A stretch of 64,000 nt of DNA from Ignelater luminosus (GCA_011009095.1 VTPC01090544.1:202921-266920), one strand, 5' to 3'. Shown: positions 21,881 to 34,335, numbered from the stretch's first letter. Translations and numbers: made by a program. The notes: generated from the sequence alone by a model not told the origin.

Positions 21881-24800
21881 TCTCCAGAGCACACAAAAAA
21901 ATTTCATATCTGTAACAGGCTGTTTATTCTTGTATAAACCCATGGTATAGTTATTTTACAGAGAATTTCCAAAGAGTAATCCCTTTTAATTATAGACATG
22001 CTGCATTTTTATCGAACTTAGGACTAAATAATCTTCAGTGGTATATACGTACATTACTTGTCTTTTAGAACAGTTTTTAAATACATATTTGTCTTGAAAA
22101 TTACATCCGACTTTGGGTTACTGGTTTATAATGTCAAAAAGTATTCTCATCGTAATGTATCTCTGTTCTATTTTGTCTATTTTCTTTTGTAATAACAATA
22201 ATCTCTAGCAGAGCAAATCAAAGACCTTGGCAGTTTGTTTGGAGATTTGAAACCTCTCGGAGTTTGCTATCAAAACAAGAAAAAGCTTCTTTTCGTTTGC
22301 TTTACAATAAAAAAAGCGTTTATGACAAAAAGCTAGATCTCTAAAGAAAATAAAATAAATCGATACCTCAGAACATCAATGGTTACCATAAATAAGCAAT
22401 CTTTATTTAACGGCATTCTTTTAACAATAAATATATTCTTCAGAAAAGACTAGAAGAAGTCCTATAAATTGTTAAAGAATAAACCTTTATCGCAAAACTC
22501 AAATACAGAAAGAGAGCATTTTATGTGAAACCAGTCACTATCGTTCACCTTAGGTAAGCAATCATGAAATAAAAAAACTCACAGGTGCTGCAATTGGTTC
22601 ATTGTCCAAAGCTGTGCCAATTAAAATTCAGAATCAAGATATGCAGCGACAGGCTGTATGTTCACCTAACTGAGATACCGAATCGAGAAAGTTTGACATA
22701 ATACGAGTTCACCGAACCCAAAACTTAAGGTCACATATTTCTGAGTTGCGTTTACTGAAATTATTCGCTACCATCTCGTTCTGTAAATTATTATAATTAT
22801 AATACTGCACAACAATTTGTTAGAAATTTTGAAAACGCACTTGCTATAATGGTAGTGTTGGAAGCTATATCAACTAAATAAGTATTTAGATATATAGATA
22901 GATATCGCGCTTTCGTAGGAACACTCTGTAGAATTCAAAATAATTTTGGAACGTCTTGCACAATTTTGTTAGGCCCAGTTTGTTTTTTTTGTTTTTATTT
23001 CTATGGATACAACTGTTACAAACCATATTTACATTTGTATCCATGGCAATACAGTTTGCTTAAAGTTAAGCAGGAACTGAAAAATCGGGCCTTAGTAACA
23101 TGTTTTTGTTATTTTAACAATAACCACGTTATCTTCCGTCCACGAATCGTTGGAACACCCTGTACAATTAAATCAATGCGCAATTAGTCTCAGCCGAGAT
23201 AATTAAAGAGATGTCGCTACAAAAATAGATTAATTACTAAACAACAAATGGTTTTTAATAATAGATTTTACTTCCATTGTTAGGCAGGATGTTAATAAAA
23301 AGAAGAAACTTCCTACAGTAGAACAACGAAATAGAAAAAGCAAATAGTATTAAAATGTTTTTTTAATTTTATAAAATTATTTAGAAGATGTAATTACAAT
23401 AAATATTACTTTTGTGCGATTTTTAAAAATCAGATGTTTCGTAAATTGTAGGTACCTTCTATGACCAAATACGGAAATACTTTTTTCGTATCTATTTCAA
23501 TTCCAGGATTTTTGTTTTGTTCACAATTTAACCGTATACCTTACACGACCAAATTTTCAAGAAAAGCTACTCAATAATTCAAACCTTAGTTTGCAATGAA
23601 GAAACCTTTTTTATACAATATTTATCAAACATGCGGTTAAAGCTATGAAATAAAACACTGAATGTCAGCAAAAAGCAAATAGTGATTTGTAAAGAATTTT
23701 GTTTTCAAATCTTTTGAGTTACTGTTGCATGTTTTTTAGATTTCGTAGACCTTCTGTGCTAGAATGGAAAACAAATTATGTAAAATATTAACAGCACGAA
23801 AGCAGATAGGAATTGTGACAGTTAGTCACTAATCACTACGAGCATATTAAATATATTATACTATAAATGTTTGTTTTCACATTTTGCCTGTCAAGTAAAA
23901 GTTCTAATTAATTTAACCTAACAGTTGTTTAAGGTTGGCAACAAAATTACTCGACCCTTTTCAAAACTAAAGACAACTAATAAAAATCTTGGCCTTTTTT
24001 CTCTTAAGTTAAAAACTTCTACATTTATTGAATGTTACGCAATAAGTACAATAACTTTACAAAATAATCTTTTGTGAATCAATGTAACAATTACATTAGG
24101 GTGTGAATAGAAAAAAAAGTATTTTTGATAATCAAATAATTGAATTTGCAAAGTTTTAATGTTGTTTAGAAGGATTTATTCTTAGAACCTAGAAAAAAGT
24201 TGTAAATAAGTTTTCACAAATTTCCGTTCCGATTTAATTTGATTAGAACTGATTCCAATTTAAATATTTAGTCATCCTAATATTTGGAAAGATGAGAAAT
24301 CTTAATTGTAGAATCCTTACCTTTCCCATTCTTTTGGTTGTACATATTGCAGTGGTAGTGGACAAGAAAAAATTAAAATTTCAAAGTTACCACACCCCAG
24401 ATGTTGAACGCCCAAAAAAAGGTTTTACTCGTTGTAATTCTTACTCACTTATTTATCTCAGATATGTTGATTGGTTAATGATTTACTGTTCCAAAAATAA
24501 AATACAAAAAATTTAAAATACAAAATAAAATCTTATCCTAAAATTTAACAGTTCCTGGATATTGAATCTGCAAGAACTTCAAGGTCTTCAAATTTTAATT
24601 GCATTTTGAAGTAAACACCATTCTTCACTTTTTCGTTTTTAAAAGAAAATTAGTACTTCAAACTGGAAATTTTATTTTATCAAATAAGATTATACCTACC
24701 TTTCTAAAGAACAGTTAGGCTCAATTTTAGCTTATCTTTAACATTAAATCAAATTTCAATCCCAAATTAATCTGGACTGAACATTTCTTGACTAAATATA

Positions 24801-24981
24801 ATTCTAAATTACTTAAATGAATGAACCTGCCCGAATATAAAAACTGAATGACAATCTTAGTATTTTTCGTATTTAAAGGAACTCTTTGACATTAACATTG
24901 AAAATGAAATGACATCCAAGGAAATTTCACAATACTAAATCATGGTTTACTAACGCATTTTATATAAAAAGATAATAATAT
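21881..24981. other. AT-rich interval with one transposon-end motif
   Basis: GGAACACCCTGTACAATT (about 23154) and a degenerate direct copy GGAACACTCTGTAGAATT (about 22918) flank 240 bases with a small hairpin (TATGGATACAAC / TTGTATCCAT). This may be a short TACAGGGTG-type element. Elsewhere only short frames, none with motifs. Confidence 0.35.
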
Positions 24982-25344
24982 CCAAATTTCATTTGTCTAT
25001 CTCTCACCGTTTTTGCAGGAGCAGCGTGTTTCCATACTTTTTAATAGGGAAACCCCTGATAAAAGAATAGCGATTATCTCTAAAACCTTGAAAGATAAGT
25101 ATAGCAACCCTTATATCGTTGAATTTGTCTTGAAAATCTCTATCCAAATATGGGATCATATACCTGGTGTTCTATTTAAAAAAACTCAATATGGTGACCC
25201 TACAAAAAACAATTGAAGATTTGTCTTTAATTATCTTTGCAAAACATGGTAAAAAATACCTACTTTAAGCTCTCCAAATTTTATTTGTCTATCTCTTACC
25301 GTTTCTGCTGGAGTAGCGTGTTTCCATACTTTTTAGCGACCCTT
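24982..25344. mobile_element. Solo half-arm of the CAGGGTCGC foldback family
   Basis: This stretch matches the outer right unit (7658-7957) of the foldback at 6439-7957, plus about 60 bases of the adjoining unit: ATTTCATTTGTCTATCTC, GCGTGTTTCCATACTTTTTA, GAATAGCGATTATCTC and a TTTTTAGCGACCCT end. The opposite arm is absent. It is therefore a truncated copy, or one stem of a former hairpin. Confidence 0.85.
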
Positions 25345-25574
25345 TATAGTGCCAAATGCCGTCGTTTTTAGAATTCCTTAACCATTTAAAATAAAGTGCT
25401 GATTTTAACATGTTGGAAGTTCTTTTAATTATAATGAGATATCACAATGTAAAATACAGTCTAATTAGGCATATGGTAACCTTGACTGCTGATACATCTG
25501 AGATGCATGTTCAACGAACTCCGATAGAAGTCGTTACTAAATTTGCGAAGTCTGTGTGCCTGCCTGTCTGTCTG

Positions 25575-25776
25575 TTTGTCCGCATTTTTCAAATTTTGAA
25601 ATTTTAACTTCAGATTTGAATACTACATCAAAAACTAAAGTGGTGTCTTCGTTTTTGGATATCTCTTCGGGAATATGGTCAAAATGACCTCCAAAATTTG
25701 AAAGTTTCTTGAAACTATTGTTCGAATTCAATAACAAAACGGAGTTCGTTGTGGTTGTGCTTTGCATTCCCGGATG
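25575..25776 (+). repeat. Dispersed repeat family D, copy 2
   Basis: Shares ACTTCAGATTTGAATACTAC, CATCAAAAACTAAA, TATGGTCAAAATG and CAAAACGGAGTTCGTTGTGG with the copies at 34063-34335 (same orientation) and 15544-15725 (inverted). A run of TGCCTGTCTGTCTG just 5' of it is a short simple repeat. Confidence 0.8.
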
Positions 25777-27581
25777 TTTTCAATTTAAATATTTTTTTCC
25801 GTTTAATTTCCTACCTTCTACTATTTATGCCAGGATACTAGATTCATAGTTAAAATCCATTTTGAGTTTCATATTTCTTTTAAGATAATCTACAGAGATT
25901 TTTATTTTAATGTTCATTCAAATTTAATTCTGCATAACATCCTTTTTCATTTTTTTTCTAATGCCTATTTGAATCCAAAATTTAAATGCCTAAGGCCAAT
26001 TACAATGCAATGTCTTAAATCGAAGTTTTAAGAGAGTTTTATAATACAATTAGTAAATCATTCAGTTTAAGAAATTTCATAAAATTAAAAGACGCATAGT
26101 ACAAGTCAAAATTGTTGTGCAATAAAATGTTACATTCTTACTGAATTTTTAGCAACTTTTAAAATTTTTATTATTTCATCTAATTTTGCAAATGAGCCAA
26201 AAACCATGGCAAACTTAGGTAAATGAATTTGTGACTTTAGACCAACCTCGATGAAATAAAATTCTATAAATTTTTTATGTGGTTGAAACATCTGAAAGTT
26301 TTCTAATTGTGACAAAGGAGACAGTCGAAAGGTGTTTCAAGTACGCTTTGACTTGTAGGTATTTGAGAAAAGAAAACAAGAGGTCAGCTATTAAAGCTAA
26401 GAGCACTAATTAACTTTTAATTTGACTTTTACCAAATATTAAATATTTAACGTACGCAGAAGCTGATCGTTTGCCAACATTACCGCTGCGTTTCTCTTAT
26501 AGTGCGTACCTTCATGGACAGACTATCATGTTAAATAAAAAGAGAAATTCAGAAAAAATTTAATCTTGTAGGCAAATTAACACGAAAGCGTTCGCAAGGA
26601 TTCTATCAAAGTTTTTCAAGATCATCAACAGTTTGTCATTCAACCACCAAGATAGACATAGGTGTATCAAAGTTTTTCTGACATTCTCTAAGGTTCAACT
26701 ATTTCCCTCCCCACTCTCCATATTTTACTACTACTACACTGAATTGGTCTCTGTTTCTACCATTATTGAATTAAGCTTAGCTGTAACGAAAGGAAAGTTA
26801 ACCCCAAATCCAATATCTGATTTAAATGATGCTCTTCATGTATTTTTACTTTTGAGTCTTTGAGGACACCTGCCTTCAATTTGATCGTAACGCAAATTAG
26901 CTGAGGAAGAAAGACCTTCATTTGTTGCCTTCAACCACTCTCTAATTACGTTATCTTTAAGTCATCCGGATGACGTCATGACGAGAATAGTAGAAATAGG
27001 ACTACTCTTGATCTTTTACCATCAAGAAACGTGAAATAAAGTTTCGAGTACATAAAAGTCGGAGCTTTCAGTTCCACATGAAATTTTCTTTAAATATTTT
27101 TACACTTAGATAAGATCTCTGCATACTATTAGTATACTGTGGAAGTATCATGTGTTTAAGTTGGTAGCGGTATTGATCAGTATTTCCTAAATGGAATGGT
27201 TTTCAATGGTACTAGCGCGCTAAGAAGTTTACTAGTAGCTCCAAGAACGATTGCAAAAATAAGAAAAAACAACATTTGACAGCTGTTATTTATAAAAATT
27301 GAAATAAACAAGAAATGTTAAAGAAATATTATTATGATTCAAAAGGTATTTAATTTCTGCTTTAGTTACGAAAACAAATCGAACCCACCCTTAATGTGGG
27401 TTTTCTACAAAGCAATAGCTCCAAGCAGAAAATTGCTGAGTTAATTTATTATGGATTATTTATTGTTTTTTCGAATTGAAATTTGGGTGGTCTATTGTTT
27501 CTCTGCTTCTCTCTGTTTACAAAGATCCTTGTTAGGATTTGTGTTCACGGTATCGGGCATGTGCGCGTTTATGTGAACTGC
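25777..27581. other. AT-rich interval, no supported gene
   Basis: No motif-bearing frame was seen. A TGACGTCA palindrome lies at 26971-26978. The interval leads into a GC-richer, TATA-containing stretch. Confidence 0.3.
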
Positions 27582-27836
27582 TATAAAACAATTATATGGT
27601 GCGGGTGCAAAATGCTGTGCATTTGGTAACAATAGGGATCTCAGTGTGTCGCCCGTTTGAATCTTTCGTAAAAGGCGTTGGTGTCAGCGTGACGTCGGGT
27701 GCACGGACATTCTCTTAAGAACAGTTAAGAATTTCCGGTACTTAGTGTTAAGCAATGTATGCCGCCCTTTGTAGGAATCGATGCCATATGTGTAAGGGAC
27801 GAAAAAATAGGCGTGCACAATGGACAGAAATGCAGG
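27582..27836 (+). promoter_or_regulatory. Candidate promoter and first exon
   Basis: TATAAAA (27582-27588) precedes about 250 bases that are locally richer in G and C and CpG than the flanks. An initiator-like TCAGTG lies at 27641, further from the TATA box than is usual. An ATG (27820) opens MDRNA and is followed by a GCAG|GTGGGC donor-like site, while an overlapping 103-codon frame starts at 27759 (MPPFVGIDAICV). It could be the start of a + strand gene. No product is recognised. Confidence 0.3.
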
Positions 27837-28259
27837 TGGGCAGCTTTGTTTAGATGGTTAATTTTAGTTTTTCAGTGGCTTTTAAGACATAGTTGGTTAA
27901 AAGACACGGGACGAACAAGTCCAGTTCGCTGTAATCTTCTCTGTAATTGTTTGAAAATAAATGTAGATAGTTTAAAAAGGGAAAGTGTTTTTATGTATCA
28001 AAAAATACTGAACAAAAGTTTTAAGAAATTCATCAATCCTCAAATACTACCTGGGTACCTGGTCTCTTGACCTGAAAGGTAGTCATTTCAAAAACCATTT
28101 CAGATTCACCAAAATTTTTTATAAACTAATATTCAGAAACAACACGTTCAGAAAGCTCTGAAGGTATTTTTTTGGAAATGAAATTTAGTTTAAAGGCAAA
28201 CCTCTTGAAACGATCAATGTAACTAAAATTGTTTTTGCTGTAAATTATCCTTTACAAAG

Positions 28260-28461
28260 AAATAGTCGCGTTGCTAATAGTACTGGAGATCTATGTAAAA
28301 GAAAATAATAAAGTTGAGCTTACTATAGACCTTAAAAAGGTTTTTAGTCCACGCGGCGACCATAGCTTACCCAACGTCATCGAGTACAAAAACGATTCTG
28401 TTTGTAATGAAAGCAGCACAGTAGATGTATATAAAAAACCTGGTGTACCTAAAACTCACCG
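28260..28461 (+). CDS. Candidate internal exon, product unknown
   Basis: An open + strand frame (ALLIVLEIYVKENNKVEL ... VYKKPGVPKTHR) ends at a strong donor, CACCG|GTAAGT. An acceptor-like TTTACAAAG precedes it. The peptide starts hydrophobic and then becomes polar and charged, without a domain I recognise. If real, it ends in phase 2, which does not join directly to the phase-0 exon candidate at 32961, so another exon would be needed between them. Confidence 0.35.
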
Positions 28462-31244
28462 GTAAGTTTCGAAGTAAGTAGGTCACTTCCAGTGCGATTT
28501 TTGACGGTTTAGTTACGTCATAAGGTACACGAATGGTAACATTGCCATAAGGAAGAAGGCAATTAGTATTGACCAAACCCGCCATAACCCCCTTACAGAC
28601 AACTCAAAAGATAAGTGTTTGGGGCTGCTCACTTACACCATTAGATCGAGTACAAAAATGAAAGAAACGTTAAACTCTAGATGACATCCTCCTCTATACT
28701 ATGCATCTTATGACATAATTAAACAACCAAAAATCGTAAAGGAAGTCACCTATTTTATGTATATCTATTGGTGTACTACAAACACAATTTTTTCTTGTGC
28801 TCAATGACGTAGGATAAACTACGGTCGCCATTTGTCGTAAGCCAAAAACGTTTCCTTCCACTAGCATTCGTGTTACTTCATTTTGGATGTATAAGGTGGC
28901 AGATAACGCTGATGCAGTTATTATTTGGTTTGATAAGAAACTGAAGTCTTATCCTTTTGTAAATATTCCTTTCGCTTAATATTTTATTTTAGCTAGCCTA
29001 CTACAGACGATCACTTATTTGCTACTAATATTTCTTGAAGATGAAGCTCTTTGTATTAATTAAAACCTAGTTGTGTACTTTTTTAAATATGCAACTGACT
29101 GAATTTTAGTAAAGTGAAGTATCTTGCTTTTGAGGGGAAGGTTGTTACATACTGGGTCGCGTTTTTCCATTATTGTAGGTCACTTTTTATTTGCTTTTGG
29201 TGCTTAGTGTAAGACCGCATGATCACTTAAGAGCCTATTAATATGATATTTAGAACGCATCGATAGGTTGTCGTGATTAATAGTGAATGAATTTCTCCAA
29301 AACTATTACAGAAAAGTATTCTAAATTTATAAAAGCTCTGAATTCAATAATTAGATTGTTATTATCACATTGGAACTTCGACTTTTTCTAATTTAAACCT
29401 TGGATAATATGGTATGGAATAACTCTGCATGTAACAACTCCGTACAATTAATTGTGCTAACTTTAAACTCAGTTCTTATCTTATAACTCAAAGTTACCTG
29501 GTAACTGTAAATTTTTGCTATTGTTTACGACAAAAGCAAAAGTTAAAAGATACCTTTTAGAATACAATAAAAAAACGACTTTCTTTTTTTTCTCATTTGA
29601 TTATTTGTTCCTTCATATTAAGGCTAAAAGACGGCTGTATGATTAGTCTTCGTATTAGAAATGACTTTTACATTAGTAATATTGCTATTATGATGTTCAC
29701 CTACGCAGTTTTAGCTTGATTTATTTCACATTTCCTTTTTTGATAGTGACGTCACAGGACTAATGAGATATTATTGATGACAACACCTCACACCTTCAAC
29801 CTTTACGTTTGACGTGTTTGCAGTCTATTTGTGCAAGAATAAATTGAAATTCAATTTCTATTTTGACAATATTAATAGACAAAGATGGATATTGTAGGGA
29901 GGCTATAGACGTTTTATACAAATAAAGTTATTGTAGATGAATAGAAAGCTTACAAATAGATAGCTAGCAATAATAATTTATGTGTTCATTATATGAAACG
30001 TATTGTTTGGTTTAGTTCTTAATGTAAGCATGAGTAATATCAGTGATTCCGGTCTGAATAGTTTATTTCGAGTAATTTTCATTATTGCTATTTCGAATAT
30101 TATTTTATCACGTTCTTGACAATTGGAATTTTTATTTCTTTCATGTGACCTATTTTACTATTTTTCCGTATCTTTGTTTGGTTTTAATCCTTGCTACTCG
30201 CTACTCATTAAAATCATTGTTTTCGACTCGTATGGTTTCAACATCATGATCAAATTACATACGTAAAAACTGAAATAATCTGGAATGAAGTTTAATCCTC
30301 TTCCAACGAAACAATAACATTTTTAGCGTGTTTTTAGAAACTTCGCAGCAATTATTTGATATGTAGTTTTTTATTTTAAATTATGTATTAAGACTTTTTT
30401 AAGTTATTACTGTGATGTTTTAGGTTATTCAATGGTAAATTTAAAAACCTGCATTGGACAAAGGACTCGTATGCAATATTTAACAAGTTTCACGAACAAG
30501 CTTTTCCCATTAGGAAACATGACATTAGAATAGATTGACATTCTTTGGAGAGAAAAGGATTAGAATTTTGTTTCATTTCAGCGTTTTTACAGACACAGTT
30601 GTGCGGTGTAACGAAATTATGATAATGGGGCATTTTCAAATTTTTTTTAAATCTTTAAATAAGAGCTAAGGTCCAATTAACGAAGATCACTTTATTTTTC
30701 TCAGAATCTTCTGGATGCGAAAACTGTTAGAAAAATATTATTAAAGTTTCAAAAAGTTGGAGGTGTGACGTCACTTCCCCAAGTCCGCAGAAAGAAGTTC
30801 AACCAATAGGATTAAACACAGAATGCGGGATTGCCGCTACTGTAGCGCAGGGCTTCCTTATTTTAAATGATTTAAATACTTTCAATTACAAGATTACAAG
30901 TAACGTAACATATGTATATTCAGAAATCAGTCTTTTTAAAAGTTACAAAGAATCGATATTCCTATGGCTTGCTCATAGTATGGTTTTTAGCAGTTTTCTC
31001 ATTCTGGACTTCGGCACTTACAAAATTTGAGTTTTCTGTATAAAAATATCTAATTGTGTCAATATCAACACGAAGAAGATTGTATAAATCACCTTTAACA
31101 TAACCGGCTTTCATAATTCCAATAAATAATCACAAGTCTGTAACAATCATGGACGATTTCAGGAAACTGCCCTACAATTTGAAATCATGTTGAACACCGT
31201 TTGCTATTTATGTATTCAGAATATTTAGATAATAAACATATATA
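28462..31244. other. AT-rich interval, no supported gene
   Basis: Possible intron if the flanking exon candidates are real. It contains TGACGTCA at 29747-29754 and 30766-30773. No transposon ends or motif-bearing frames were recognised. Confidence 0.3.
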
Positions 31245-31597
31245 CAAGGTGTTCTAAAATTTCATTTACATACGATATCTCGGTTGTTTGAAGAGATAGA
31301 GTATTGTTGCAGAGAAACAATGTTTACATGACATGCTGGTCCAAAAATAAAAAAACTAAACAATCTTTTTTCAAATGGCACACCCTGTATATTCTTGGAT
31401 ATTTCGATTTTCCTTATTTTCCTCTTTGTAACGGTGTGCGGTTTACTTACGTTGCGGCGTTGCCAAATTATTCAAGTTTTTTCTGATTTCTAACAAACCT
31501 TTCTATTAAAAGTTATTGGATGTTTTACTACTTTAAACGTTGTTTCTCGGCTACAGTCCTCTGTCTCTTCAAACAACCGAGATTCTGGGACATTGTG
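31245..31597. mobile_element. Foldback MITE, CAAGGTGTTC end, TA target
   Basis: The arms TCTCGGTTGTTTGAAGAGAY, AGAG and GAGAAACAAYGTTTA recur inverted at 31270-31330 and 31520-31580. TA dinucleotides flank both ends, and the right TA is shared with or adjacent to the next foldback. An internal CACACCCTGTATATT (31380-31394) looks like the end of a further TACAGGGTG element trapped inside. No transposase. Confidence 0.7.
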
Positions 31598-31603
31598 TAT
31601 ATA

Positions 31604-32412
31604 CAGGGTGGCTGAAAAAACGTTCACCAGCCTATAACTATTTTATTTTCAAAGATATGAAAAAAATTGTTGTTGTTTGATGTAATAAGAGGCATAATAT
31701 CATGCATTGAAAGAAAACTCAACGCCTACTGTTTTCGCATAATATCAACTAACTTTAATTGTTTAAATGAAACACCCTGTATATTTGTCAAAATTCTGAA
31801 TACACCTGAAATTTTCTTTTCAACCGTATAACATACCTCACGATTTTCTTGGGGGCTTGGCCTGTAAGATCTTCCGATTTATCAATTCTGGATTACTCCT
31901 TATGGGGCTGTTTAAAAGATCATGTTTATGTAACACCATCAGCAAGTTTAAATGAGCTGAAAAATAAAAATGCTGCAGCTATAGCATTAGTTACGCCAGA
32001 AATGTTACAATACGCTAGGCATAATTTAATTCTCGGGGCAGAAAAATTCAGTTTTCAACTCATTTAGACTTGCTGATGGAGTTACATAAACTTGATCTTT
32101 TAAAAAGCCCCATCAGAAGTAATCCAGAATTGATAAATCGGGGGATCTTGCAAGCAAAGACCTCAAGAAAATGGTGAGGTATGTTATATGGTTGAAAAGA
32201 GAATTTCAGGCGTATTCAGAATTTTGAGAAATATACAGGGTGTTCCATTTAAACAATTAAAGTTAGTTGATGTTACGCGAGGCGTTAAGTTTTCTTTCAA
32301 TGCATGATATTATGCCTCTTATTACATCAAACAACTTTTATCTTTGAATTTTTTTTCATATATTTAAAAATAAAATAGTTATAGGCTGGTGAACGATTTT
32401 TCAGCCACCCTG
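31604..32412. mobile_element. 809-bp foldback, CAGGGTGGCTGAAAAA ends, TA target
   Basis: The ends CAGGGTGGCTGAAAAA and complement are flanked by TA (31602-31603 and 32413-32414). The arms (31604-31956 and 32059-32412) are inverted copies throughout, including a nested ACACCCTGTATATT / ATATACAGGGTGTTCC pair. The ~100-base loop and left arm hold a transposase fragment, and part of that fragment is repeated inverted in the right arm. It is non-autonomous and starts about 6 bases after the previous foldback. Confidence 0.9.
31849..32067 (+). pseudogene. Tc1/mariner transposase C-terminal fragment
   Basis: A 72-residue + strand frame contains WPVRSSDLSILDYSLWGCLK, the region around the third catalytic Asp of insect DD41D-like transposases (typical WPxRSPDLxPLDxFLWG), followed by a LVTPEMLQYARHNL C-terminal helix. 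No N-terminal domain or other catalytic residue is present. It is a fragment captured within the foldback, spanning its left arm and loop. Confidence 0.8.
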
Positions 32413-32960
32413 TATACCTAATGATTAGCCTGTGTATAACCTCTGTAATCTTAAAAACGGCTGATTTTTTAGTTAATCCATGCAATCGCTTGAAAATCAA
32501 CTACAACAATCAATCACACAGAAGAGTCAAAGAGCGCCAACATAATAAGTACATTTAACAACTGAAGCAAACTGTGATTCACATTTATTGGTGCGTTGTC
32601 GCGGGAAATTCAAGATGTTATCTAATATTAAATTGTTTTTTTTTTTAATTATGACTATAATGTTGAAATCGAATTAGGTTACGGTATAGCCAATAGTTAT
32701 ATTTTTAATATACTTTGATATCCCGTAGTCAATCTTTCACCTTCTCGTTAGTGAAAATATCTCACTATAAGAAATATAGTCATAACAATATGAGGTGAAG
32801 TGAAGTCTAACTGTTTCTGGAGATTTATCAGTGACATAATATGGGGCCCCTTCCCCTCAAAGATTTACAGTTTTGTTCTAACAAAAGTTAAAATTTTGAA
32901 AATTCATTTGTAGTTTATAATGGAACTGTTTTCTAACATCTCAACATATTGTTTTAACAG

Positions 32961-33155
32961 CGCGTCGTCGCTGATCATGCCTTTTCTACATTTATTGTTA
33001 TGATTCAAGCGTACGTGTTTGTGGGTTCTTTAACAGCTTTTGAGCAGTCTGGCACTTACGATAAGATTCCGGACAACGTTCAGTTACCGAGAATAGCGGA
33101 ATATTTACAGTTTAATTTATCAGGTTTATCAGTCTTAGTAGCAGATGACATCCAG
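32961..33155 (+). CDS. Candidate internal exon, product unknown
   Basis: A 65-codon open stretch between an acceptor (TTGTTTTAACAG) and a donor-like ATCCAG|GTCAGA, both phase 0. The peptide begins RVVADHAFSTFIVMIQAYVF, has a hydrophobic start, and ends in LQFNLSGLSVLVADDIQ. Codon use looks more gene-like than the flanks and it matches no transposon family I know. I do not recognise the protein. It could be an exon of a + strand host gene shared with the 28260 candidate. Confidence 0.45.
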
Positions 33156-33709
33156 GTCAGAAAGAATTTTACTTTCTTTGTTTGTAGTAACTATAGTAAC
33201 TATAAATTGGTACTACCAGTCAGTTTTACAGCACATGAGTAGCATGCCATTTGGAAAACACTGATACATACAAGGCACGCATTGCTGATTACTAACTCAA
33301 GCCTGATTACCAACATTTAATCCTGGCAAGCGTATAGCATTGGAAATAATACATATCATTCGAGTGTAGAAACATTTAAAAACAATTTTATGTAGGTTAC
33401 ATCCTCTAATCTCCATGTACAGTAAACAGTCTCGGATATAGCCAGCAAAAGTTTGATATAAATGAGAGTCATCTAATGACAGAATCATGACTAAAAGGTA
33501 GCATTCCCAATAAACGATGGCGAGGTAACACTTTGATTTCTTTTAAATTAAATTAATTCAAAATCTAGTAACAGTAGATGAAGGTACTTAAGATTGGCCC
33601 TGCTGTTATTGCAACTAACCTTCTTTATCTAAGGTTTTTTCCAAAGAATTTTGAATTCTGCAAATATGAAAACCGACGATGCTTAAAGCTCAAAATATAA
33701 GCTGTTTTA

Positions 33710-33944
33710 CTTAAGATGGTCGTCTACGGTTGAAAAATATGTACATGCGGCCGCACTTTGATCTAATAATTTTCGTATTTGGAAAGTAATTTTCACAAAA
33801 ATAAAGCTACTACTGTATTAGTGAAATTCTCTTCTATAAAGCTGTATTGAGCTTTATTTTAATTTCTAATTACATTTCAATTAAAACTTTATAGCAATAT
33901 CAGCATTTTTAGTAAATTTCACTATCATAGACGGCCCTCTTAAG
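33710..33944. mobile_element. MITE with CTTAAGAKGGYCGTCTA ends
   Basis: CTTAAGATGGTCGTCTACG at the left is inverted at the right as CGTAGACGG-like ..CCCTCTTAAG, with two to three mismatches. The interior is AT-rich and non-coding. A similar word, CTTAAGATTGGCCCTG, lies at about 33588, possibly a fragment of another copy. Confidence 0.55.
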
Positions 33945-34062
33945 ATATAATTACCCGAGAAGATATACAATAAAAAAAGAAATCTTGACATACCTGTATA
34001 CAATTTGGGTCAAGCACCATAGATGGCAATAAGTGAGATTAATTTTACTTGCCCCCTCCCCT

Positions 34063-34335
34063 GGGATTTCGACTTCAGATTTGGATTCTACATCAAAAAC
34101 TAAAAACGACCACGTGGTATCTTCGTTTTTTGATAACTCGTCGGGAACATGGTCAAAATGGCCACCGAGAATTGAAAAATTTTAAAAAGATTTTTTACTT
34201 TAAAATCGTGTTCTACATAAAAAAAACCGTGTACTTTTAGTTTTTTGGTATTACCTTGGGAACGTGGTTGAAATGGCCGCCAAAATTTGAAAAAAGTAGC
34301 AAAACAGGAGTTCGTTGTGTTTGCATTCCCAGATG
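34063..34335 (+). repeat. Dispersed repeat family D, copy 3, internally duplicated
   Basis: Homologous to 25575-25776 (GACTTCAGATTTGGATTCTAC, CATCAAAAACTAAAAACG, GAGTTCGTTGTG, CATTCCCAGATG). This copy contains two versions, about 115 bases apart, of the segment GGGAACRTGGTYRAAATGGC followed by CGCCAAAATT-like sequence, so it is longer than copy 2. Confidence 0.8.
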
